Notes: generated by a model from the sequence alone, not told the origin. Positions 33,080 to 42,122 are shown, counted from the stretch's first letter. The stretch is DNA of 64,000 bases from Actinomycetota bacterium (GCA_016870195.1 VGCC01000003.1:1-64000); one strand, 5' to 3'. A program made the numbers and translations.

Positions 33080-34845
33080 CTAAGCCAGAACGTCATGACA
33101 ACATCGGCCTGACGCTGCTGAACCAAAACCTCGTGAACATCTGCGATGAGATGGCAGTATCCATGATGCGGACGGCCTATTCACCGATCTTCTCGGAGGG
33201 ACTGGACTTCTCGACGCTCATCCTCGATGAACACGGGAACCTAGTGGCCACGGCCGGATTGAATCCGGCGATGCTCGGTGCCTCTCTCTACGCGGCAACG
33301 TGGATCATCCAAGAAGTAGGTGCGGAGAACTTCGAAGAAGGCGATATTTGGATCTACAACGATCCCTATCGAGGTGGCTCCCACATGCCGGAGCACATGA
33401 TGATTCTCCCGATCTACATCGACGGTGAGATCGTCGCTTACGTAGGCAACATCGCTCACATGGCCGAGATCGGCGGTATGGCCGCGGGGTCTTTCTCGGC
33501 AACCGCAACCGACATCTACCAAGAAGGTCTGCGCCTGCCACCCGTGAAACTGTTCGAGCGCGGAGAACCGGTCAAAGACATTTGGCGGATCGTCCTGACC
33601 AACCACCGGACTCCCGCGAACTCGTGGGGAGACCTGCATGCGATGTTGGGCTCTCTCTATATCGGAGAGCGCCGGCTGCGGCAGTTGATCGAAGAGCGCG
33701 GGGTTCCGAACATCCGGAAGAGTTTCACCCAATTGCAGGATTTCGCCGAGCAACATATTCGTGACGAGATTCAAGCGCTCCCGGACGGTGTCTATTGCGC
33801 GGAAGATCGATTTGATGACGACGGTATTGGCAATACGCCGTATTACATCCGCTTGACCATGATTATCGATGGAGACAGGGTCGTCTTCGATTTCACTGGC
33901 AGTGATCCACAGGCAGCAGGAGCAATCAACGCACCGTATGTCGTAACACTCTCTGGATCGTTGAATGGGTTGCTGTACTTCCTGGGACGCCGTCTTCCCG
34001 TGAATGCGGGTATCTCGCGTGCTGTGCGCGTGGTGACGCAATCGGGAACAATCTGCAACGTTCGTCACCCCGGTGCATGTGTGGGTGGTCAAACCGAGTA
34101 CCAACCGAAACTGATCGAGATGATCGTGAGCGGCATCCTCTCGAAACTCGGACCTGACCGGGCCACCGCGGGAACGGGTAACACTTCGCTGAACTTCCTA
34201 TTCGGCGGTATTGATCCAAAGACACACGAGTACTTCGCTCACTACCACTTTGAAGGCCATGGATGGGGTGGCCGCAAAACCCTGGACGGCAACAGTGCCC
34301 AAATCATGCTCCACGCGAATTGCCGGAATACGCCAGTTGAGATCTTCGAGACTCGCTATCCGTGGCTACATCACGATTACTCCTTGAGTCAGGGAACAGC
34401 TGGAGCGGGTGAACATCGAGGTGGACTCGGAGTCAGTCGAGACATCGAAGTTCTCGGGGACGTGATCACGGTCAGCGTCCTCGCCGATCGTGGCGAGCGT
34501 CGACCGGAGGGAATCTTGGGCGGGGCCCCTGGATCGCTCACCGAAGTGCTGGTGAAGAGGGCGGGATCTGATGAGTTTCAGGATTTTCGGGTCGCGGAAG
34601 GTTCCAAGAGTCTGACCAAGTTCGTGAATGTCCGACTCAAGAAGGGTGATGTTGTTCGTCTCGTCTCACCCTCCGGTGGTGGTTACGGTGATCCTCTCGA
34701 TCGAGAGCCCGCACTTGTCTTGAGCGACGTCATCGATCGCTTCATCACGAAGGAACAAGCGCTCGAGGAGTACGGGGTCGTCATCACACCCGATACAACT
34801 GTCGATTTGGCAGCTACAGCGACCGCAAGGAGCAAGAGAAAATGA
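33076..34845 (+). CDS. HyuB-type hydantoinase/oxoprolinase subunit B (pair 1)
   Basis: 589 residues. Metal-ligand stretches 'YNDPYRGGSHMPEHMMILP' and 'GNIAHMAEIGGMAAGS' and the late 'LSQGTAGAGEHRGGLGVSRD' and 'SPSGGGYGDPLDRE' blocks are typical of subunit B and of acetone/acetophenone carboxylase alpha-type subunits. It works as a complex with the A subunit encoded just before it. The gene ends in ATGA with the start of a small CxxC protein, an arrangement not usual for simple hydantoinases. Confidence 0.88.
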   Translation: MTKPERHDNIGLTLLNQNLVNICDEMAVSMMRTAYSPIFSEGLDFSTLILDEHGNLVATAGLNPAMLGASLYAATWIIQEVGAENFEEGDIWIYNDPYRGGSHMPEHMMILPIYIDGEIVAYVGNIAHMAEIGGMAAGSFSATATDIYQEGLRLPPVKLFERGEPVKDIWRIVLTNHRTPANSWGDLHAMLGSLYIGERRLRQLIEERGVPNIRKSFTQLQDFAEQHIRDEIQALPDGVYCAEDRFDDDGIGNTPYYIRLTMIIDGDRVVFDFTGSDPQAAGAINAPYVVTLSGSLNGLLYFLGRRLPVNAGISRAVRVVTQSGTICNVRHPGACVGGQTEYQPKLIEMIVSGILSKLGPDRATAGTGNTSLNFLFGGIDPKTHEYFAHYHFEGHGWGGRKTLDGNSAQIMLHANCRNTPVEIFETRYPWLHHDYSLSQGTAGAGEHRGGLGVSRDIEVLGDVITVSVLADRGERRPEGILGGAPGSLTEVLVKRAGSDEFQDFRVAEGSKSLTKFVNVRLKKGDVVRLVSPSGGGYGDPLDREPALVLSDVIDRFITKEQALEEYGVVITPDTTVDLAATATARSKRK

Positions 34846-35054
34846 TTTGTGTTGAATTCAAGAAGGCATGGAACGACACCTCAGTCGAGAATTGCGACGT
34901 CTGTGGGAACCTCTTGATAAACCGATATTGGGAGTTCACGCATACGGACGGACGCACCTATCGGGCGTGTCGTCAAGACGACGAGGAGCTCCTTCGCTGG
35001 CTCGATGAGCAGCGTCAACGTCCCGGGTATGCGGATTTCCTGAGCCTGTCATGA
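34842..35054 (+). CDS. Small CxxC protein coupled to HyuAB pair 1
   Basis: 70 residues, overlapping hyuB at its start and the SDR gene at its end (ATGA both times). It contains 'NCDVCGNLLINRYWEF' and 'TYRACRQDDEELLRWLDEQR', so three cysteines in a zinc-ribbon-like setting, followed by an acidic helix. Acetone carboxylase and some related HyuAB-type enzymes have a small third subunit with a zinc site; this could be a shorter equivalent, but that is inference. I do not recognise a named family. Confidence 0.6.
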   Translation: MICVEFKKAWNDTSVENCDVCGNLLINRYWEFTHTDGRTYRACRQDDEELLRWLDEQRQRPGYADFLSLS

Positions 35055-35812
35055 GCAGTCGCGGATGGGCCGTGATCACGGGCGCAACTCGCGGGATCGG
35101 CTGGAGTATCGCAGAGCGTCTGGCGTCGGATGGCTATGCCATATGGGCTACCGGGCGTGACACGGATCGACTCGAGAAGTTGTTGGAGCTTCTCGAGGGA
35201 CGTGGAGCGACAGTTCGGACAAGCGCGGTCGATCTTGCGGTTCCCTCGGATGTCGACACCTATGCCAAGACCGTGTTGAATGAGGTGGGGAGTGTCACGT
35301 GTCTCGTGAATAACGCCGGATTCGCGGAGGTATTCCCGTTCAGCGATGTGCCAAGTCGCGTCTGGCGGGACACGTTCCAAGTGAATCTCAATGCGGCTCT
35401 CGACCTGACGATCCAATTCCACGAGGCCATGCCCGCTGGAAGTTCCATCGTCAATGTCGGGTCGATTCTGGGAACGATGTCCACGAAATCTGTGACTCCG
35501 TACGTAATTTCCAAGGGTGCGCTGCATCACGCAACCAAGGTTCTGGCGCTCGAATTGGCGCCACGCGGCATACGGGTGAATGCGGTCGCACCAGGCTTTA
35601 TCGCAACCGACATGTTCGCCGAGGGTCACACGGAGGAGAACAAGGTCCGCATTGCCCGAACTCACCCCATCGGGCGCGTCGGTACTCCGGAAGAGGTAGC
35701 CGCGGCCGTGTCCTTCTTGTGCTCGGACGCTGCGTCCTTCATCACCGGTGTTGTGCTGCCGGTGGATGGGGGACTGGCCGCGACCATGGTGATCCAGGAT
35801 CTGGGTGGATAA
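35051..35812 (+). CDS. Short-chain dehydrogenase/reductase (SDR 1)
   Basis: 253 residues. Classical SDR: 'VITGATRGIGWSIAERLASD' (TGxxxGxG), 'CLVNNAGFAEVF' (NNAG), serine in 'IVNVGSILGTMSTKS', catalytic 'YVISKGALHHATK' (YxxxK) and 'GIRVNAVAPGFIATDMF'. The final 'GVVLPVDGGLA' is also normal. It would oxidise a hydroxyl of a sugar acid, or reduce the corresponding ketone, with NAD(P). It is embedded in the operon between the small CxxC protein and a 2-hydroxyacid dehydrogenase. Confidence 0.9.
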   Translation: MSSRGWAVITGATRGIGWSIAERLASDGYAIWATGRDTDRLEKLLELLEGRGATVRTSAVDLAVPSDVDTYAKTVLNEVGSVTCLVNNAGFAEVFPFSDVPSRVWRDTFQVNLNAALDLTIQFHEAMPAGSSIVNVGSILGTMSTKSVTPYVISKGALHHATKVLALELAPRGIRVNAVAPGFIATDMFAEGHTEENKVRIARTHPIGRVGTPEEVAAAVSFLCSDAASFITGVVLPVDGGLAATMVIQDLGG

Positions 35813-36765
35813 TGAGTGAAGACGTCCTCACCGTTGCGCTCGTCGACTCGGATTTTGACGACAGTGACCTGGAACGAGCGGTCGTAGAAGGTCTCGGGCT
35901 GCGATTCGTGGATGCTCGGTTCACCTCTGATCGACGTGCGATTCTCCATTCGGCAGTTGGTGCCATCGTTCAATATGAGTCTGTCGATCGCACCTTTCTT
36001 GATGCAGCTCCGCGCCTAACCGCCGTCGGTACGTATGGCGTCGGGACCGACCACATTGATGTTTCCCTAGCCGAGTCCAGAGGTGTCCAGGTCCTTTGCG
36101 TCCAGGACTATTGCACCCAGGAAGTTGCGGATCACACCCTCGCGCTGGTGCTGGCTGCCCTTCGGGGCGTTGTCCCGCTCGACGCAGTCGTCCACGCTGG
36201 TCATTGGCCACCTTCCGGAGAAGTGGGCAACTTACGAGTTCTCGCTGACTGCACCTATGCGATTGTTGGCTTCGGAAAGATCGGCCAGGCGGTTGCCAAA
36301 CGCGTGTCCGGGTTCGGTGGACGAGTACGTGCCTACGATCCATTCATCTCTCGCGAGAAGTGCGCTGCGCTGGGCGTGACATCTGTCTCACTCGAAGAAG
36401 CATTTGAGTCGGACATCGTCTCGCTTCACCTCCCGCTAACGGAAGAGACTCGTCAGATCGTCGGAGACTCGCTGTTGGCTCGTCTCCCGGAGGGTGCGCT
36501 CCTGGTGAATGTTTCCCGTGGTGATGTCGTCGATCAGGACGCGTTGGCGGCGGCGATCGCCGCGGGACGCATATCGGCTGCACTAGACGTTCTCGGGAGT
36601 GAACCACCGCTAGTAGGCCAAATCGAGGCCCTCGGTTCGACGACCATTGTGACGCCCCACGCAGCGTGGTTTTCGCGAAACGCAGAGCAACGGGTGCGCG
36701 AATCAGCAGCATCAGCCGTTGCGTTGCACGTGCGTGATCACTTGAAGGATAGGAAAGGTGCTTAA
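35812..36765 (+). CDS. D-isomer-specific 2-hydroxyacid dehydrogenase (CtBP-like)
   Basis: 317 residues from the ATG at 35812, overlapping the SDR stop (TAATG); the ORF-track start is 31 codons too early. Rossmann site 'YAIVGFGKIGQAVAKRV', catalytic arginine in 'LVNVSRGDVVDQDAL', acid in 'ALDVLGSEPP' and histidine in 'TIVTPHAAWFS'. 'YGVGTDHIDVSLAESRGVQV' is the usual CtBP-like N-terminal turn. It interconverts 2-hydroxy and 2-oxo acids such as lactate, glycerate or glyoxylate with NAD(P). It probably handles a 2-oxoacid product of the island pathway. Confidence 0.9.
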   Translation: MSEDVLTVALVDSDFDDSDLERAVVEGLGLRFVDARFTSDRRAILHSAVGAIVQYESVDRTFLDAAPRLTAVGTYGVGTDHIDVSLAESRGVQVLCVQDYCTQEVADHTLALVLAALRGVVPLDAVVHAGHWPPSGEVGNLRVLADCTYAIVGFGKIGQAVAKRVSGFGGRVRAYDPFISREKCAALGVTSVSLEEAFESDIVSLHLPLTEETRQIVGDSLLARLPEGALLVNVSRGDVVDQDALAAAIAAGRISAALDVLGSEPPLVGQIEALGSTTIVTPHAAWFSRNAEQRVRESAASAVALHVRDHLKDRKGA

Positions 36766-36768
36766 TCC

Positions 36769-37686
36769 ATGAATACAACCGCAGCACTCACCGGAGTACT
36801 CCCCGTACTTCAAACGCCCTTTTCCGAGGGTGACGAGATCGACTACGACGTCTTGGAGGGCGAAGTCCACTGGCTTCTCAACATGGGAGCTGATGGCATT
36901 GTCGTAGGAATGGTCTCCGAGGTCCTCCGCCTCTCGGATCAGGAGAAGGACGATCTTGGACGGTTCCTCGGCACTCTGGCGGCCAATGCCAAGACGCATT
37001 TCGTCATGAGTGTGGGTGCGGAAAGCACCAAAGTGGCTGTCCTCAACGGGCAGCGTGCGGAAGCAAACGGGGCGACGGAAGTCATGGCCATTCCACCCAT
37101 CTCGGTAGCCCTACCCGAGTCGGAGATCTACGACTACTACCAGGCCCTCCTCTCCACAGTGTCTATTCCGGTCATCGTCCAGGACGCCAGTGGTTACGTC
37201 GGATCCGTCCTATCGATCGAACTCATGGCTCGGCTCCAAAGCGAGTTCGGCCCGCAGGTGCTGTTCAAACCCGAAGCTCAGCCGATTGGACCGCGCCTTA
37301 CCCTGCTGCGCGATGCGACGGGTCGATCCGCCCAGGTCTATGAGGGGACCGGTGGCATTAGCCTCATTGACAGCATTCGACGTGGAATCGCCGGGACGAT
37401 GCCTGGGTCGGATGTGTGCTGGTCCATCATCGAAATGTGGAGGGCTGGTCAAGCGGGTGATTTCGCTCGTGCCTATGAGATTCAAGGTCCGCTTCTCGCA
37501 CTCCTGACCATTCAAAACACGCTTGATGCGTTTCTCGCTGTCGAAAAGCACCTCCTTGTTCGACAGGGGATCTTAAAGAACACTAGGCGCCGAACCCCGG
37601 TGGGTTTCGTTATGGATGACGAGACGACCAAGGAAATCGATCGCGCGTTCGAGGCCCTATTACACGTGTGTGGGCGCCAACTGTGA
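36769..37686 (+). CDS. Dihydrodipicolinate synthase/KDG-aldolase family lyase
   Basis: 305 residues, ATG preceded by GGAAAGG. The TIM-barrel class I aldolase pattern is clear: 'TGVLPVLQTPFSEGDEIDYD', 'GADGIVVGMVSEVLRLSDQEK', tyrosine in 'VQDASGYVGSVLSIELM' and the Schiff-base lysine in 'VLFKPEAQPIGPRL'. In place of the common GTTGE loop there is 'GMVSE', so this is not lysine-biosynthetic DapA. It probably cleaves or dehydrates a 2-oxo-3-deoxy sugar acid, giving pyruvate and an aldehyde or a semialdehyde. It sits directly among dehydratase and dehydrogenase genes that would make such a substrate. Confidence 0.85.
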   Translation: MNTTAALTGVLPVLQTPFSEGDEIDYDVLEGEVHWLLNMGADGIVVGMVSEVLRLSDQEKDDLGRFLGTLAANAKTHFVMSVGAESTKVAVLNGQRAEANGATEVMAIPPISVALPESEIYDYYQALLSTVSIPVIVQDASGYVGSVLSIELMARLQSEFGPQVLFKPEAQPIGPRLTLLRDATGRSAQVYEGTGGISLIDSIRRGIAGTMPGSDVCWSIIEMWRAGQAGDFARAYEIQGPLLALLTIQNTLDAFLAVEKHLLVRQGILKNTRRRTPVGFVMDDETTKEIDRAFEALLHVCGRQL

Positions 37687-37715
37687 GTGCGTGAGCTTCG
37701 CAGAGAGGGATAACT

Positions 37716-38465
37716 GTGGATTCCATCGTTGTGACCGGAGCGTGTGGCGTTATTGGGGAAGCGTTCGTCCGACGGGCGCATGCCCGCGGTCATCACCTCG
37801 TCTTGACCGATGTCAGGATCGACGCCCTGGAGCACCTACAGGAATCTTGCCAACTGCGAAAGGAGGCGACGACGCTTCTCGCTGGCGATCTGCGAGATGA
37901 GGCATTTGTGGAAGAAGTAATCATGGCGGCACGCACCTCCAGACGTCTGGCTGCGACCGTTAACGTCGCTGGAATTCATGGGCCGGTAGGCGCGAGCCCG
38001 AACGTCGCACTCGACGACTTCCGTCAAACGCTTGAGATCAATGTGTTGGCTCTCACGAAATTATGTCAGCTGAGCATCGCTGAATTCGTTGCTACAGACA
38101 CGCACGGAAGAATAGTGAACATCGCGTCGGGGGCAGCGATTAGCGGGGCTTCCTTCATGATGTCCTACAACTGCTCTAAACATGCCGTACTCGGTGTCAC
38201 TCGCTGCCTCGCCAAGGAATTCGCCACGCACGGTATCACGGTGAACGCGGTGTGCCCGGGTTATGTGGCGTCCGAAATGGTGGACCACATCCTCCAGAGG
38301 ATCGATGAGACGGTCGGCGTTCCATTCGACCCCATACCGACCATTCCGGCAGGTCGCATGGCGATGCCCGATGAGATCGCGAATGTCATCGAGTACCTGA
38401 CCTTTGATGCGCCCGACTACTTGACGGGCACTGCGATGTTGGTCGATGGGGGGCTGTACGCGTGA
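37716..38465 (+). CDS. Short-chain dehydrogenase/reductase (SDR 2)
   Basis: 249 residues, GTG start. Nucleotide site 'VVTGACGVIGEAFVRRAHARG', 'ATVNVAGIHGPVG' in place of NNAG, serine in 'IVNIASGAAISGAS', catalytic 'YNCSKHAVLGVTR' and 'GITVNAVCPGYVASEM'. The asparagine of the NNAG motif is changed to NVAG, which occurs in some SDRs. It overlaps the L-rhamnonate-dehydratase-like gene by GTGA, so it may act on the 2-oxo-3-deoxy acid that enzyme makes, oxidising C4 as in the bacterial diketo-hydrolase route. That link is inference. Confidence 0.88.
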   Translation: MDSIVVTGACGVIGEAFVRRAHARGHHLVLTDVRIDALEHLQESCQLRKEATTLLAGDLRDEAFVEEVIMAARTSRRLAATVNVAGIHGPVGASPNVALDDFRQTLEINVLALTKLCQLSIAEFVATDTHGRIVNIASGAAISGASFMMSYNCSKHAVLGVTRCLAKEFATHGITVNAVCPGYVASEMVDHILQRIDETVGVPFDPIPTIPAGRMAMPDEIANVIEYLTFDAPDYLTGTAMLVDGGLYA

Positions 38466-39673
38466 CCCACCGGACTCACATCGAATCGGTCGAAACGATA
38501 CTCATCGGTCCTCCAGGTACTCCACCGGCGAAGGGCGTCGGCCGTGAGTGCGTGACCCCGCTCTCGGGTCTCGAAATCGCAGACCACGAAATGCGTTCCG
38601 GACTGCCGCCTGTGGATGTTTGGGGGGTTCTGGTCTTGGTCAGAACCTCGAGCGGACATCTCGGCATCGGTAGTGCCGGATTCGGTAACCGCGTCGCCGC
38701 GACGGTCATCGAATCGAATCTTGCGCCCCTTCTCATCGGACGCGACCCTTTCGATGTGGAAGCCTTGTGGCGACTGATGTATCTATCGACATTGAATTTC
38801 GGTCGTAAAGGTGCCGTGCTTGCCGCAATCAGCGCTCTGGACATCGCCCTGTGGGACGTCCTCGGGAGAATCCTTGATGAGCCCGTCTTCCGCCTCATCG
38901 GGGGACGCACCCGGCCTGCGATACGCGTCTACGCCAGTCGGCTGTACGCCACCGAGGATCTATCGGCGCTTGCACAGGAGGCGCGCGGTTATGTGGATGC
39001 GGGATTCACGGCAGTCAAGCAGCGCTTGGCATATGGCCCGAGGGATGGAAAGATCGGAATGCAACGCAATCTCGAGCTCGTGCAGGCGGTTGCGAGCGTT
39101 CTTCCCAGCGACGTCGAGCACATGGTCGATGCCTACATGGGTTGGGACTCGTGGTATGCCGCCCGGATGATCCGAATGATCGAGAATGCGGGTATCGAGC
39201 TGGCATGGGTAGAGGAGCCGCTTCCCCCGGACAACGTCTCCTCGCTCGCCGAGTTGAGAACGAATGTGGGTACCCCGATTGCGGCTGGTGAGCACGAGTA
39301 CACGCGGTACGGCGTTCATGACCTCTTGACCCACAAGGCCGTCGATGTGCTGCAGACGGACATGAACCGAACGGGGGGCATCACCGAAGCGAAAAAGATC
39401 GTCGCGCTAGCCTCGGCTTTCGGCGTTCCGGTGATTCCCCATGCAGGACAGCTGCACAACTATCACGTTGTTATGTCGAGTCCTGGCTGCCCGATGGCAG
39501 AGCATTTCATTCGCCCTCCGCATGGCGTCGTGCCAGACGAAGACGAACTGTTCTATCGGCTCTTCGACGGAGAACCCGATGCGGTCGATGGATTCGTTTA
39601 CTTGGCGGACGGAATTCCTGGGATGGGCTACCAACTCAACGAGCAAGCGATCAAGACGTGGAGAGTCTCGTAG
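38462..39673 (+). CDS. Enolase-superfamily dehydratase, L-rhamnonate dehydratase-like (copy D)
   Basis: 403 residues, GTG start overlapping the SDR stop. It has an extended N-terminus and the pattern of the RhmD-like branch: 'HLGIGSAGFGNRVAATVIES', 'FTAVKQRLAYGPRDGKIGM', 'MVDAYMGWDSWYA', 'LAWVEEPLPPDN', 'AAGEHEYTRYG', 'VLQTDMNRTGGITEA' and 'VIPHAGQLHNYHVVMS'. Known members dehydrate L-rhamnonate and related 6-deoxy or pentonic acids to 2-oxo-3-deoxy acids. The nearby SDR, DHDPS-family lyase and the FAH-family hydrolase at 53570 offer both cleavage routes for that product. Confidence 0.85.
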   Translation: MTHRTHIESVETILIGPPGTPPAKGVGRECVTPLSGLEIADHEMRSGLPPVDVWGVLVLVRTSSGHLGIGSAGFGNRVAATVIESNLAPLLIGRDPFDVEALWRLMYLSTLNFGRKGAVLAAISALDIALWDVLGRILDEPVFRLIGGRTRPAIRVYASRLYATEDLSALAQEARGYVDAGFTAVKQRLAYGPRDGKIGMQRNLELVQAVASVLPSDVEHMVDAYMGWDSWYAARMIRMIENAGIELAWVEEPLPPDNVSSLAELRTNVGTPIAAGEHEYTRYGVHDLLTHKAVDVLQTDMNRTGGITEAKKIVALASAFGVPVIPHAGQLHNYHVVMSSPGCPMAEHFIRPPHGVVPDEDELFYRLFDGEPDAVDGFVYLADGIPGMGYQLNEQAIKTWRVS

Positions 39674-39685
39674 TCAGTGATGACA

Positions 39686-40429
39686 TCAATCTACTTGCGT
39701 GGTGAGCCAGTCCGGCGCTTGGTTGATGCCCTGAATCGTCCAACCGCCATCGACGGTGATGGATTGTCCCGTAATATAACGCGCTTCCTCAGATGCGAGA
39801 AACTTCACGGCGCCTGCAATCTCGTCAACGTGGCCCATGCGATTGAGTGGAACACGCTCCATCATGGATCCAATGTTCAAAGAGCCGTCTTTGATCGCGC
39901 CATCAACGAAGGCGGTGTGAATGAAGCCCGGACAGACGGCATTGACGGTAATGTCCCTGGGCGCGAACTCCACGGCCAGAGCACGACTCATACTGAGCAG
40001 ACCGGCTTTTGCCGCCGCGTAAGCGGAGCGTCCAGGAAGCCCTACGAACGCTGCCACGGACGCGATCGAGATTATCGAGGCACCCCGGGGCATTTTCGAC
40101 GACGAGCATCGGATGCATTCGTATGCGCCAATGAGATTGACGTCGATAACCCGTCGCCAGTTGGCGGGGTCTTGCATGCCGACGAGTCCCGCTCTTTGAA
40201 TTCCGGCATTGTTGACCAAGACATCAACCTGGGGAATCTCGGTGAACGCTTGTTCGACCTCAGCCTGAGAGCCGAGATCGGCGGTGAGATAGCGAACGCT
40301 GGCAATGGGGTCGTCGGGATCGATCACATCGATGCTGTAGCCGGATGCGCCGGTGTTGACCAAGCTGCGAAGGATCGCGTTACCGATACCTCGTGCTCCA
40401 CCAGTGACGACCACATGCCGTTCTGCCAT
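39686..40429 (-). CDS. Short-chain dehydrogenase/reductase (SDR 3)
   Basis: 247 residues on the minus strand, convergent with copy D and divergent from copy E. 'VVTGGARGIGNAILRSL', 'VLVNNAGIQRAGL', serine in 'IISIASVAAFVGLPG', 'SAYAAAKAGLLSMSRALAVE' and 'ITVNAVCPGFIHTAF' are all standard. 'ITGQSITVDGGWTIQGINQ' ends the fold. The LacI-type operator at 40525 lies 96 bases upstream of its start, in the shared intergenic region, so it may also be induced by the same ligand. Substrate unknown; a sugar or sugar acid is likely. Confidence 0.9.
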   Translation of the reverse strand: MAERHVVVTGGARGIGNAILRSLVNTGASGYSIDVIDPDDPIASVRYLTADLGSQAEVEQAFTEIPQVDVLVNNAGIQRAGLVGMQDPANWRRVIDVNLIGAYECIRCSSSKMPRGASIISIASVAAFVGLPGRSAYAAAKAGLLSMSRALAVEFAPRDITVNAVCPGFIHTAFVDGAIKDGSLNIGSMMERVPLNRMGHVDEIAGAVKFLASEEARYITGQSITVDGGWTIQGINQAPDWLTTQVD

Positions 40430-40493
40430 CGCGATACCTCCCGAAGTGGTGAGCGATCATGCTCGGGAGGAGTCACCATTTCGGACATTTTCC

Positions 40494-40537
40494 TTGAGTC
40501 ACGACCGCGGGCTCTGTAGTGTTTGGAAACGATACCA
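40494..40537 (+). promoter_or_regulatory. Promoter with LacI-type operator upstream of copy E
   Basis: TTGAGT (40494-40499), 17 bases, TAGTGT (40517-40522), then GGAAACGATACCA (40525-40537), identical in its 13 bases to 21431-21443. It faces the copy E-cupin-RidA-hyuAB unit. Confidence 0.75.
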
Positions 40538-40570
40538 GGAAATGGGGATCGCGACAAGAGAGAGGTGGAC

Positions 40571-41710
40571 ATGGCAGTTGTCACTCGGGTTGATGCGTTG
40601 CCCGTGTTGTACCCAGAGCCCAACGACTCCAACGCCTTGCGGTCGCTTCTATTCGTACGGCTGGAGACCGATGGGGGAGAAGTGGGCTGGGGTGAAGCGA
40701 TTTCCCAATTCCCTGCCAGTTCCCTTGCAACGGCGGCCTTGGTCGATGGACTGTCCCACCTGATCTTGGGAACGGATCCGCTCGACAATCTGGCGACCTG
40801 GCGACGACTCCGCGACCAAACTTGGTGGTTTGGGTACCGCGGGGGGCTGATGAACTTCGCCTTATCGGCGATCGACATTGCCCTGTGGGACCTGCGTGGC
40901 CACGTCACCGGCTTGTCACTCAGCACCATGATCGGGCGGCGACCTGATCTCGACCCGCGTGGCATGCGGGCTTTGGCTTCAACCCACGTGTTCGACGCCG
41001 ATCTCGATTACGAGGTTGATCGGCATGCTCGGTACGTCGGTGAGGGCTATCTCGGCGTCAAGATCGGGATGGGAAAGAAGGGTGATGCGCGCCTGGGATA
41101 CGACGTGAAGCGGGATATCAAGTTTGTGGATGATCTCCGCGCGGCATGTGGTTCGGAGGCCTGGATCATGATGGATCGGGGTCAGTCCCTGGTATGGACC
41201 TTGGATGACACCATCCGCAGGGTCCAAGCGTGGCAGGAGGCAGATCTTAAGTGGGTCGAAGAACCCTTTGAGCCCTGGGAGTTCGACAAGCTCCGCGTCT
41301 TGCGCAATCACTCAACCTGCCTCATCGCCGGTGGGGAGCGGGAATGGGATGCGCGCGGTTTCGAGGAAGCTCTCGCGCCCGGTGTTCTCGATGTCGTCGG
41401 CTGCGATGTCGGTCGTGTTGGCGGCATCACAGGTGCTTTGCAGGTAATCCGCCTCGTCGAGCAACGGGACGTGTGGTTCAACAGCCATGCCTGGTCGAGT
41501 GCCATCAATACCGCAGCATCAATCGCGCTGTCGGCTAGCACGAAACGGTGCCTGATTCAGGAGTTGAAACCCGATCCCAACCCAATGCAAGACGAAATCG
41601 TCCGAATCCCATTCCGCGCCGTGGATGGCTGGATTGCGATTCCGGACTCACCGGGTCTCGGAATCACAGTCGACGACGACGCTGTTCGTCGATACCTGAT
41701 CGAAAGATGA
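40571..41710 (+). CDS. Enolase-superfamily enzyme, mandelate racemase subgroup (copy E)
   Basis: 379 residues from the ATG at 40571, preceded by AGAGAGGTGG; the ORF-track start at 40523 lies inside the operator. Motifs: 'LRSLLFVRLETDGGEVGWGE', 'GYLGVKIGMGKKGDARLG', 'WIMMDRGQSLVW', 'LKWVEEPFEPWEFDK', 'IAGGEREWDARG', 'VVGCDVGRVGGITGAL' and 'WFNSHAWSSAINTAAS'. 'DRG' in place of the more usual DaN at the first metal ligand and 'GGERE' at the third make it distinct from the other copies. It leads an operon with cupin, RidA and the second HyuAB pair. Confidence 0.82.
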   Translation: MAVVTRVDALPVLYPEPNDSNALRSLLFVRLETDGGEVGWGEAISQFPASSLATAALVDGLSHLILGTDPLDNLATWRRLRDQTWWFGYRGGLMNFALSAIDIALWDLRGHVTGLSLSTMIGRRPDLDPRGMRALASTHVFDADLDYEVDRHARYVGEGYLGVKIGMGKKGDARLGYDVKRDIKFVDDLRAACGSEAWIMMDRGQSLVWTLDDTIRRVQAWQEADLKWVEEPFEPWEFDKLRVLRNHSTCLIAGGEREWDARGFEEALAPGVLDVVGCDVGRVGGITGALQVIRLVEQRDVWFNSHAWSSAINTAASIALSASTKRCLIQELKPDPNPMQDEIVRIPFRAVDGWIAIPDSPGLGITVDDDAVRRYLIER

Positions 41711-41720
41711 GGTAGCGGAA

Positions 41721-42122
41721 ATGCGCTTGGGCAACGTGCTTGAGATGGTCGCAAGGGTTGAGTCAGGTCAGGGAGAGGGTGAAGGGTCATGGATTGATGG
41801 CCGCATGGTGTGCGTCCTGGCTGGTGGTACGGAGTCTCCAGCGAAGTACACGGCTGCTGGAGTCAGTTATGTTCCCGCAGGAATTACCACAGCCCCGCAC
41901 ACGCACGAAGCCGAAGAGATCGCATACGTCGTGTCTGGTTCGGGTGTCATCGAAATAGATGGCAGTGAGATCGCGGTGAATGTAGGGGACGTCGTCCTCG
42001 TCAAGTCCGGGCTACCTCATCGAACATGGGCATCGGAGACCGAGTCTCTCGGCGTGTTTTGGACGTATGCACCACCTGAGAGCGTCATCCGCTGGCTGGA
42101 ATCCGCTGAGAAGGGTCGGTGA
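41721..42122 (+). CDS. Small cupin-domain protein
   Basis: 133 residues, one double-stranded beta-helix: 'AGITTAPHTHEAEEIAYVVS', 'GSGVIEIDGSEIAVNVGDVV' and 'SGLPHRTWASE'. The ligand set HxHx(n)E...H of metal cupins is visible. Small cupins in sugar-acid operons may be isomerases, mutarotase-like helpers or sensors; nothing here decides. The stop overlaps the GTG of the ridA-type gene (GTGA). Confidence 0.82.
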   Translation: MRLGNVLEMVARVESGQGEGEGSWIDGRMVCVLAGGTESPAKYTAAGVSYVPAGITTAPHTHEAEEIAYVVSGSGVIEIDGSEIAVNVGDVVLVKSGLPHRTWASETESLGVFWTYAPPESVIRWLESAEKGR

